Source of the DNA: CAZWCX01 sp964632945
GTDB lineage: Bacteria; Planctomycetota; MHYJ01; WSZJ01; CAZWCX01
Assembly (NCBI GenBank): GCA_964632945.1
Contig: CAZWCX010000090.1
Coordinates: 1-30,660 of the forward strand
Direction of reading: 5' to 3'
DNA length: 30,660 nt
Shown here: positions 24,322 to 30,660 of the stretch, in pieces
How the letters are laid out: every line of letters starts with the position of its first letter
Position numbering within the stretch: position 1 is the stretch's first letter
Notes under the pieces: generated by a model
What the model was told of the DNA's origin: nothing
Database searches by the model: none
Seen by the model: only the letters and a program-made list of their open reading frames with translations
Made by a program: the position numbers and the translations under genes

Positions 24322-27110
24322 TCGCGTACCTCCCGGGAGGCCACGGCCCTCTCCTTCGCGGGAAAAGTTTCTTCCGGTACCCACGCGGGATCCCGGGTTT
24401 CCCGGGCCGTCTCGGGCAGCGCCGGGAGGTCGAACCAGAAACTCGTGCCCGGGAGCGACCCGGACTCGAAGCCGATCGATCCGCCCATCCGCTCGATCAA
24501 CGACCGGGCGATCGCCAGCCCGAGCCCCGTGCCGCTCTTGTGCCGGCTGTCCGAGGTGTCCGCCTGCACGAACTTGTCGAACACGTGGGGACGGAACTCC
24601 TCCGGCACACCGGGGCCGAAGTCCGTCACCGTCACGCGCAGTCGTCCCGCGTTGGTGGCAAGCCGGATCTGCACCGCGGTCCCGGACGGGGAGAACTTGG
24701 CGGCATTCGACAGCAGGTTCGTCGCCACCTGGGCCAACCGGTCGGCATCCACCCAGACGCGCGCCTGCGGGAGACGTTCCACGATCTCGAATCGAACCCC
24801 CTGAAGCTCCGCCAGCGGCCGGTTCGTCTCCACCACCTGATCGATCAGCGGCTGGAGTTCGTGCGCAGCGAAGGAGAAGGCCAGGCGGCCCGACTCGATT
24901 CGCTCGGCATCCAGAATGTCGGAGATCAGCTTCACCAGTCGGGCCGAGTTCCGGTGGGCGATCTGCAGCATCGTGCGCATGGAGGCCGGCAGCTCCCCGG
25001 TCGCTCCGCCGGCGATCAATCCGAGCGCCCCGCGAATGGCCGTCAACGGCGTCCGCAGTTCGTGGGAAACCGTCGACAGGAAGTCCGCCTTCATCCGCTC
25101 GACGCGCTGCTGCTCGGTCCGGTCCCGGAAGATCCCCCGCGCGTACGCGGGACGGCCGTTGACGAAGCGGCCGTTCATCGTCCCTTCGAGCGGGATCCCG
25201 CGGCCGGTGCGGGCGACGAACGTCGCCTCCACCTTGTCCACGCGCTCTCCGGCCATCACCCGGCGCAGGGCGTCGAGAAACGAGGCGCGGGAATCGGGAT
25301 GGAGCAGGTCCTTGACGTTCAGATTCTGGATCGCCGACTCCTGGAACCCCAGGGTCTCCAGCCATGCCCGGTTCACGAACAGGATCCGTCCATCCGGCGC
25401 GACGCTCTGGATCAAGTCGCTGGCGTTCTCGAACAGGTCCCGGTACCGCTCCTCGCTCTCCTGCAGAGCCTCGTCGGCGATGCGTCGCTCCAGGAACAGG
25501 CCGATCTGCCCCCCGAAGACGTCCATCAGATCCAGCAACGCCGTGTCGGGTGGGCGGATTTCCGGGCTGAAGAACTCCATGACGCCGAGAAACCGCTCCC
25601 CGACGCAGATCGGCACCCCAAAGGCCGCATGCAGTCCCACCTGATTCGCGACCGGACCGCGCGGGAAGTTCGTGTCCCGCGTGACGTCCGGGATCCAGGC
25701 GGACTGACGCGATGCCCAGACCCTGCCGGGCAGGCCGCGTCCCTTCGAAAACCGGGTTCGGCGGCTCAGGTCCTCGAATTCCCGATGCCGCGACCCGGCC
25801 GGATTCCAGACCTCCACGCAGCGGAGGGTCTGGTTCGATTCATCGAGGCTCCATAGGGCGCCGAGGGACCAGCCGAAAGTCTCCGATATCGTGCGGAGCA
25901 CGCTCGTGCTGGTCTCCCGCGGGGATTGGGAGGCCACGAACGCCCGGCTGACCGCGAGCAGCGAGCGCAAGTGATCTTCCGTGCGCTGACGTTCCGCGAT
26001 TTCCCGCCGAAGTTCGCCCGTGCGGATGGTCACGGTTCTTTCCGCCAGCGTGGCATGACGGAGGGCATTGGCCACGTACCCGACGAACAGGGCGGTGAAC
26101 AGGATTCCGCCGAGCAGGACGGTGATCGAATACCAATGTTGCTGCGCCGCAAAGTACGCGGGTTTCGGGACGCAAAAGAGCGCCCATCTCCGCCGGGCGA
26201 AGGGGATGGAGCTGCTCCAGATGGACTCGCTGCGGACCTGGGCCTCGTCGAACGAATGGAGTCCGGGGGGGTCATCGCCGGATTCGATTCCCCGGGCGAG
26301 CAAAATCGTCCCGGCCGCCCCGTCCTCATCGAAGACGTAGGACACCATGTCGACGTCTGCGGTCTCCCGCCAGGCGAGTCCGGCCAGGTCCCGGAACCGG
26401 AAGGAGGCCGCGACCACGCCCTCCAGGTGCTGGATTCGCTGCGCCAGCGTGTCGACCGGACGGTGTTTCGTGTAAATGGCCAGGAATGCGATCACCCCGT
26501 CCCCGCCGGCGGCCTTGTGGTTCGTCGAGAGCAACGCCATTCGCGCGGTCGCCGTCGCCTGACCGGTGGCGACCGCCTCGTCGAGGGTCTCCCGGACCGC
26601 CGGGATGCTGGCGAGGTCGAATCCGAGGAGGCGATCTTCCCATCCTCCCGGCTCCGAGTAGAGGATCGGGAAGTAGTTCTCCGCATTCGCGCGGGTCACG
26701 CTGCGACCTGCGGGGTCGAGCCCGGAAATCTGATAGCCGGCCAGGCCGGTCCGGCGGGCGGACTCTACGAATGCCTCCCGATCCCGGTGCCGGACCCGCG
26801 GGACCCACCACAATGCGTGAATCTGGGGGTGCCGGACGAAGGCATCGTGGACGAAGGCGGAGAATTCGCCGCGCTCCACCTCCTGGCTTGCGTCGAACAA
26901 CCCGCGGATGGAATGAAGCGTGGACAGGCCCGCGTCGAGGGTGCGGGCGAGCGACTCGGCGCGATCCTCGGCCTTGAGCGAGAACTCGGCGTCGCGATGG
27001 ACCGCTTCCCACTCGTAGGCCATCCAGTAGAGGATCGCCGTGAACCCGGCCCCGACGATCAGGGCCAGCGCAATGGCGAAGAAGCCCCTGTTGAGCAGCC
27101 TGTGGCGCAT
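24318..27110 (-). CDS. CHASE-GAF-PAS sensor histidine kinase
   Basis: The 930-aa kinase has a first membrane helix (about 9-31), an extracytoplasmic CHASE domain (about 45-300, with the HALWWVPRV and GYQISGLDPAG segments typical of CHASE), a second helix (about 325-350), a GAF domain (about 380-542), a PAS domain (about 548-665), HisKA with His683 in VSHELRTPL, and a HATPase_c domain (N box NLLSNAAKFS at about 798, DFGPGVP, GTGLGLAI). All catalytic motifs are intact. CHASE domains bind small ligands outside the cell; the ligand is unknown. GCGGAG lies 6 nt before the ATG. The gene is followed with overlaps by a receiver and an Hpt gene, and its promoter is back to back with that of a glycosidase-like secreted protein. 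Confidence 0.93.
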   Translation of the reverse strand: MRHRLLNRGFFAIALALIVGAGFTAILYWMAYEWEAVHRDAEFSLKAEDRAESLARTLDAGLSTLHSIRGLFDASQEVERGEFSAFVHDAFVRHPQIHALWWVPRVRHRDREAFVESARRTGLAGYQISGLDPAGRSVTRANAENYFPILYSEPGGWEDRLLGFDLASIPAVRETLDEAVATGQATATARMALLSTNHKAAGGDGVIAFLAIYTKHRPVDTLAQRIQHLEGVVAASFRFRDLAGLAWRETADVDMVSYVFDEDGAAGTILLARGIESGDDPPGLHSFDEAQVRSESIWSSSIPFARRRWALFCVPKPAYFAAQQHWYSITVLLGGILFTALFVGYVANALRHATLAERTVTIRTGELRREIAERQRTEDHLRSLLAVSRAFVASQSPRETSTSVLRTISETFGWSLGALWSLDESNQTLRCVEVWNPAGSRHREFEDLSRRTRFSKGRGLPGRVWASRQSAWIPDVTRDTNFPRGPVANQVGLHAAFGVPICVGERFLGVMEFFSPEIRPPDTALLDLMDVFGGQIGLFLERRIADEALQESEERYRDLFENASDLIQSVAPDGRILFVNRAWLETLGFQESAIQNLNVKDLLHPDSRASFLDALRRVMAGERVDKVEATFVARTGRGIPLEGTMNGRFVNGRPAYARGIFRDRTEQQRVERMKADFLSTVSHELRTPLTAIRGALGLIAGGATGELPASMRTMLQIAHRNSARLVKLISDILDAERIESGRLAFSFAAHELQPLIDQVVETNRPLAELQGVRFEIVERLPQARVWVDADRLAQVATNLLSNAAKFSPSGTAVQIRLATNAGRLRVTVTDFGPGVPEEFRPHVFDKFVQADTSDSRHKSGTGLGLAIARSLIERMGGSIGFESGSLPGTSFWFDLPALPETARETRDPAWVPEETFPAKERAVASREVRE

Positions 27111-27154
27111 TCGCGGCTCCGCGATGCGAAGGGACGGTGGACCCCCATCTGTTC

Positions 27155-27183
27155 ATCGTAAGGCGGGATGGTTCCGAAAGCAA
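27155..27183 (-). promoter_or_regulatory. Promoter of the histidine kinase operon
   Basis: On the minus strand TTGCTT (27183-27178) and TACGAT (27160-27155) are 17 bp apart, giving a leader of about 38 nt before the ATG at 27110. Confidence 0.5.
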
Positions 27184-27194
27184 TCCTGCCCGGG

Positions 27195-27223
27195 TTGCAA
27201 TCCGTGCGCCGCGCGGATACGCT
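27195..27223 (+). promoter_or_regulatory. Promoter of the secreted glycosidase-like gene
   Basis: TTGCAA (27195-27200) and TACGCT (27218-27223) are 17 bp apart, with a leader of about 100 nt. Only 11 bp separate this -35 from the divergent -35 of the histidine kinase promoter. Confidence 0.45.
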
Positions 27224-27328
27224 GAATCCCGCGGATGGTTCGCCCCTCCGGGACCGGCCGCCCGGCGACGCCGGGGTGACGGGGGCCGCCCGGCTTTCCG
27301 CCCGCCGAAAGCCAGGACAGGAGGTTTC

Positions 27329-28975
27329 ATGCCCTCACGCGCCTGCCCGGTCCGCCGGTCCCGGGCCCTTCGGATCGTGGCGTGGATCGTCGCCGCCCTC
27401 GCCCTGCTTCCCCTGGCCGGACCTCCGCGTCACGCCGACGCAGAGGCGGCCGAACCCCTCGTGCGCTTCACGTTCGATCGGGGACAGGATTCCTGGGTCG
27501 AGATGACCGGCAGCGATGTTCTCGTCGATTTCGATCGGGGACGGGGGATTCCCAAGGAAGGGATCGGCTGTCTGCGCTTCACCTTCCGGCGGAGCGACGG
27601 GGAAACACCGCGCGGCGTCTCCTCCCCGCCGCTGCAGCTCGGAAAGAAACACGACGGTCCGGTTCTCTTCCGATTCTGGATCCGTAGCGACCTCGTGCGC
27701 TCCTTCGTCCTCGAAGCGCGCAATCAGAAGGAGGAGAGCTACTCGGCCGGGTTTCAGATCCCGGTGGGGTCGTGGACCTCGGTCACCTTCTCGTCCGATG
27801 CCCTCGCCGGAGCGAAGGGGGACGGCCTCGATCCGCGCACCCTGCGGGACGTGTCGATCTGGTGCTGGGGTCCCCCCAAGGTCAAGGAGGTCGTCGTCTG
27901 GATCGACGATTTCCGGATCGAGGCCCTCTCGGGTACGGAAGAACCCGGCCCCCGCGGGGGCAGCGACGCGACCCTGGAAGCGGTATCTCCCCACCCGCAG
28001 TTCGGGGCCGCTCTCGACTACGCGACCCTTCTGGCCGCGGTGGAAGACGACGGCGGGGTGGCCGACCTGAACGCAGCGGTGCAGCGCGCGACGCGACTCG
28101 GATTCGGACTGATGCAGACGCCCAAGGCGGCGTGGTCCGACCTCGAGCTGTCCCGGACCGTCTTCGCCTGGCGCTCCCTCGACCTGCTGGCCGACGCTGC
28201 ACGGGCCGCCGGGATCGGGATCGTCGCCTCGCTGGGCACGATTCTGGACCCGTCGCGGGAAGATCCGGTCTGCAACCCCGTGGATCTCCAGGCGCGGGAT
28301 TTCCAGGACCTGTGGCCGCGCTATCAGCGTTTCCTCGACCTCTATTTCGAACGGTACGGCGACGTGATCCGGATGGCCGTGCTGCGCACCGAGCGATGCG
28401 CGCCGTACTTCGAAAGCAACCCGCAGCGCCTGCGCTCCTACCGGGAGTTCCTGCAGTCGGCCGCAGCGCACTGGAAGAAAATCGCCCCCGGTGTGCCGTT
28501 GTCCCTGGGAGTCGACTTCCTCGATTCGCCGAAGCTGGTGCACCTGCTGGCGGAGGGTGTGGATCGTCTCGCCGTGGGGTTCGATCCGTCCGCCACCCAC
28601 GTTCACCCCCGCTACCTGAGGGAGGAGGTGGTGAAGCTCCTCGCGCTCTGCGCGGGGCGGAAAGTGGCGCTCATGGAAACCGGCTTCCCCAGCTCGCAGA
28701 TGGTCGACTCGAGCGAGGAACGACAGGCGCAATTCGTCCGGGAGCTGTTCGATGCGTTGCAGCTGTCCCGTACGACCCTCGAGTGGATCACCTGGTGGTC
28801 GCTGCGGGACGACGAGCCGTCCCTCTGGACCGGGGATCGGCGCGCGATTCGCACCCCCGGAGCGACGGCGCATTGGCTGCGCGGGCGCGCGAGTTGCGGT
28901 CTGCTGCGCCGCGACTTCAGCGCCAAGCCGGCGGCGGCGGCCTGGGTCCAGATCGTGAAGACCCTGAGACGCTGA
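27329..28975 (+). CDS. Exported glycoside-hydrolase-like TIM-barrel protein
   Basis: The ATG at 27329 follows AGGAGGT (27319-27325) closely; the longer in-frame start upstream has no such site. The 548-aa product has a signal peptide (Arg-rich start, core at about 15-30, likely cleavage near ADA-EA at 38). Residues about 43-215 form a beta-rich domain like a carbohydrate-binding module (starts LVRFTFDRGQDSWVEM, ends VVWIDDFRIE). The rest reads as an alpha/beta barrel with features of GH-A clan enzymes: Glu355 in LRTERC and Glu450 in ALMETGFPSS are candidate acid/base and nucleophile. The family cannot be named. It lies divergently from a CHASE histidine kinase and may be under its control. 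Function as a polysaccharide hydrolase is inferred. Confidence 0.75.
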   Translation: MPSRACPVRRSRALRIVAWIVAALALLPLAGPPRHADAEAAEPLVRFTFDRGQDSWVEMTGSDVLVDFDRGRGIPKEGIGCLRFTFRRSDGETPRGVSSPPLQLGKKHDGPVLFRFWIRSDLVRSFVLEARNQKEESYSAGFQIPVGSWTSVTFSSDALAGAKGDGLDPRTLRDVSIWCWGPPKVKEVVVWIDDFRIEALSGTEEPGPRGGSDATLEAVSPHPQFGAALDYATLLAAVEDDGGVADLNAAVQRATRLGFGLMQTPKAAWSDLELSRTVFAWRSLDLLADAARAAGIGIVASLGTILDPSREDPVCNPVDLQARDFQDLWPRYQRFLDLYFERYGDVIRMAVLRTERCAPYFESNPQRLRSYREFLQSAAAHWKKIAPGVPLSLGVDFLDSPKLVHLLAEGVDRLAVGFDPSATHVHPRYLREEVVKLLALCAGRKVALMETGFPSSQMVDSSEERQAQFVRELFDALQLSRTTLEWITWWSLRDDEPSLWTGDRRAIRTPGATAHWLRGRASCGLLRRDFSAKPAAAAWVQIVKTLRR

Positions 28976-29161
28976 CGCCCCCGGGGGGGCGGATTCCCGT
29001 TCCATCCGGCGGACCCGCCGCTATAATGTCCCTCCCGATTTTGCCGCCCGGTTCGAACCCCGGGACCGGCGGCCGGTATTCATCCGTGGCGAAGAGCGTC
29101 GGGCGGAGGGAGGGTCTTCGTCCCCCGTGACGCGTCCTTCCCGCACGCAGGAGAATCGATC
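28976..29161 (+). promoter_or_regulatory. Promoter and structured leader of proS
   Basis: TATAAT at 29022-29027 lies in CGCTATAATG, as at 3531-3540; a -35 is not evident. The leader of about 130 nt can fold into CCCGG/CCGGG (29047-29064) and ACCGG-CGG-CCGGT (29065-29077), and GGAGGGA (29105-29111) is complementary to TCCCTCC at 29029-29035. A GC palindrome right after the previous stop (28978-28991) may stop upstream transcription. Confidence 0.45.
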
Positions 29162-30610
29162 GTGGCGGACTCCCAGAAACTGGTCAAGGCCGACAACGTC
29201 TCCGACTGGTATCTCTCCGTCGTCCAGCGCGCGCAACTTGCCGATTACGCCCCGGTGAAGGGGTGCATGGTCATCCGGCCGTACGGCTACGCGATCTGGG
29301 AGCACATCCAGCGCGCCCTCGACCCGCACATCAAGTCGGCCGGTGTGCAGGCCGCCTACTTTCCGATGTTCATTCCGCAGAGTTTCTTCGCGCGCGAAAA
29401 GGAGTTCGCCGAGGGATTCAGCCCGGAATGCGCCGTCGTCACCCACGGGGGCGGGGAGGTGCTCGAGGAACCGCTCTACGTGCGCCCGACGTCCGAAACC
29501 ATCATGTACTACATGTTCGCCAAGTGGGTGCAATCCTGGCGCGACCTGCCGATCAAGGTGAATCAATGGTGCAACGTCGTGCGCTGGGAGAAACGCACCT
29601 TCCCGTTCCTCCGCACCCTGGAGTTCCTTTGGCAGGAAGGGCATACCGCCCATGCCGCCAAGGAGGAATGCGAGGCCGAAGTCATGCGCGCCCTGCGCAT
29701 GTACGAGAACTTCTTCGTCAACGACGCCGCGATCCCGGTGACGGTTGGACGAAAGTCGGACGGCGAAAAATTCGCGGGGGCGGTCTATACGACGACCTGC
29801 GAGGCCCTGATGCCGGATGGGAAGGCGCTCCAGTCGGCGACCAGCCACATGCTCGGACAGAATTTCTCCCGCAAGGAGGCGTTCAATATCACCTTCCAGG
29901 ACGCGGCGCAAAAGGAGGCGTTCGCCTGGCAGACGTCCTGGGGCATGTCCACGCGCGTCGTCGGCGGCCTGATCATGACCCACGGGGATGACGCCGGCCT
30001 CGTGCTGCCGCCGCGCGTGGCGCCGATCCAGGTGATCATCATCCCGATCGGCAAGACCGCGGAAGAACGGACGTTGGTGATGGAGAAGATCAACGTCCTG
30101 ACCCAGCGTTTGACCGCCGCCGGCGTGCGGGTGGAGGCGGACGCCCGGGACGAATACACTCCGGGTTGGAAGTTCAACGAGTGGGAGATGCGGGGCGTCC
30201 CGATTCGCATCGAGGTGGGGCCGAAGGACGTCCAGAAGAACCAGGCCGTCGTCGCCCGGCGCGACGTGAAGGGGAAAGAGTTCCTCGCCTTCGACGCGGT
30301 TGCGGATCGGGTCCAGGCTCTGCTCGCCGAGGTGCAGCAGGCGTTGTACCAGCGCGCCCTCGCGTTTCGCGATTCCCACTCCTACGAGATCAAGACCTTT
30401 GCGGAGTTCTCGGCGCTCGTGGAGAACGACCGGCAGCGCGGCCTGCTCTGGGCGCCGTGGTGCGGGAAGCGGGAGTGCGAAGCGAAGGTCAAGGAGCAGA
30501 CGAAGGCCACCAGCCGGTGCATTCCGCTCGACGACGCGGGCGGGCACGGGCCGTGTTTCGTGTGCGGCGGCGCCAGCGTCTCGAAGCCGGTGTGGGCCCG
30601 CGCCTACTAG
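29162..30610 (+). CDS. proS: Prolyl-tRNA synthetase, archaeal/eukaryotic-type (no insertion domain)
   Basis: ProRS charges tRNA-Pro with proline. The 482-aa product is the short type without the editing insertion found in the longer bacterial form. Class II motifs are visible: motif 1 around GCMVIRPYGYAIWE, motif 2 NVVRWEKRTFPFLRTLEF, motif 3 GLIMTHGDDAGLVLPPRVAP. The anticodon-binding domain starts at about residue 285. The C-terminal zinc-binding domain has four cysteines (CGKREC, SRC, GPCFVC) and the chain ends in Tyr, as is typical of this type. The GTG at 29162 follows AGGAG (29149-29153) by 8 nt. No mutation of key residues is seen. The stop is joined to copy C of the 51-bp repeat. Confidence 0.96.
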   Translation: MADSQKLVKADNVSDWYLSVVQRAQLADYAPVKGCMVIRPYGYAIWEHIQRALDPHIKSAGVQAAYFPMFIPQSFFAREKEFAEGFSPECAVVTHGGGEVLEEPLYVRPTSETIMYYMFAKWVQSWRDLPIKVNQWCNVVRWEKRTFPFLRTLEFLWQEGHTAHAAKEECEAEVMRALRMYENFFVNDAAIPVTVGRKSDGEKFAGAVYTTTCEALMPDGKALQSATSHMLGQNFSRKEAFNITFQDAAQKEAFAWQTSWGMSTRVVGGLIMTHGDDAGLVLPPRVAPIQVIIIPIGKTAEERTLVMEKINVLTQRLTAAGVRVEADARDEYTPGWKFNEWEMRGVPIRIEVGPKDVQKNQAVVARRDVKGKEFLAFDAVADRVQALLAEVQQALYQRALAFRDSHSYEIKTFAEFSALVENDRQRGLLWAPWCGKRECEAKVKEQTKATSRCIPLDDAGGHGPCFVCGGASVSKPVWARAY

Positions 30611-30660
30611 TGGGGCTTCAACCTTGATTTCCCAGGTTGGTCCGGTCGCTTTTCGCGCCG
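30610..30660 (+). repeat. Copy C of the 51-bp repeat, at the window edge
   Basis: It begins at the last base of the proS stop codon, as copy A does at ribBA. It matches the reverse complement of copy B (11592-11642) at 43 of 51 bases without gaps. It also contains the short stem CAACCT/AGGTTG (30620-30640), which is not kept in A or B. The element probably continues beyond the window. Confidence 0.7.

Noticed and set aside
29047..29064. Sequence like a tRNA T-arm (GGTTCGAACCCC) in the proS leader
   Set aside because: The stem only pairs with an 8-nt loop, and no acceptor, D or anticodon arms are found around it.
29087..29131. 14-codon frame from a GTG in the proS leader
   Set aside because: No ribosome-binding site precedes it and the peptide has no distinctive content.

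Overview
The window is a very GC-rich (roughly two-thirds G+C by eye) stretch of bacterial chromosome with 14 protein genes, no RNA genes and no transposase, phage or CRISPR. LPS precursor synthesis (KdsA), an outer-membrane TolC-type channel and several exported proteins point to a didermic bacterium. Two membrane Ser/Thr kinases, an FHA protein ending in a DUF1570-like metallopeptidase, a PolX with a PHP domain and a short archaeal/eukaryotic-type ProRS together suggest a Planctomycetota-like lineage. That placement is inference; no rRNA is present to test it.

Layout. 2-3412 (+): 3' part of a large exported protein with a PHP phosphoesterase domain and a C-terminal Cys/TM/Arg anchor, closed by a good terminator. 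3581-8215 (+): FHA - membrane segment - metallopeptidase protein. 8395-10035 (+): TolC-family channel. 10243-11481 (+): ribBA. 11481-11642: an inverted pair of a 51-bp repeat, with a third copy at the window end. 11687-12526 and 12534-13580 (+): kdsA and a YvcK/CofD-family gene, 7 nt apart. 13623-16319 (+): Ser/Thr kinase sharing both flanking modules with the FHA protein. 16320-16570: hairpin-rich convergent gap. 20887-16569 (-): polX overlapping a second Ser/Thr kinase by 4 nt. 21862-21230 (-): small exported TPR-like protein. 22256-23545 (+): MFS transporter with a long AT-rich leader. 27110-23604 (-): a CHASE histidine kinase, a receiver protein and an Hpt protein with overlapping reading frames. 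27329-28975 (+): exported glycoside-hydrolase-like protein, divergent from the kinase. 29162-30610 (+): proS.

The window mixes housekeeping genes (riboflavin, Kdo, proline tRNA charging, DNA repair) with signalling genes. The kinase at 13623 and the FHA protein at 3581 look like two products of one scaffold in which the central module was exchanged (kinase versus phosphothreonine reader), so they may work in one pathway. The HK-RR-Hpt operon is a phosphorelay without its final regulator in view. The least explained DNA is the 51-bp repeat family, which begins exactly at the stop codons of ribBA and proS. Promoters with recognisable sigma70-type hexamers can be read in front of several genes.
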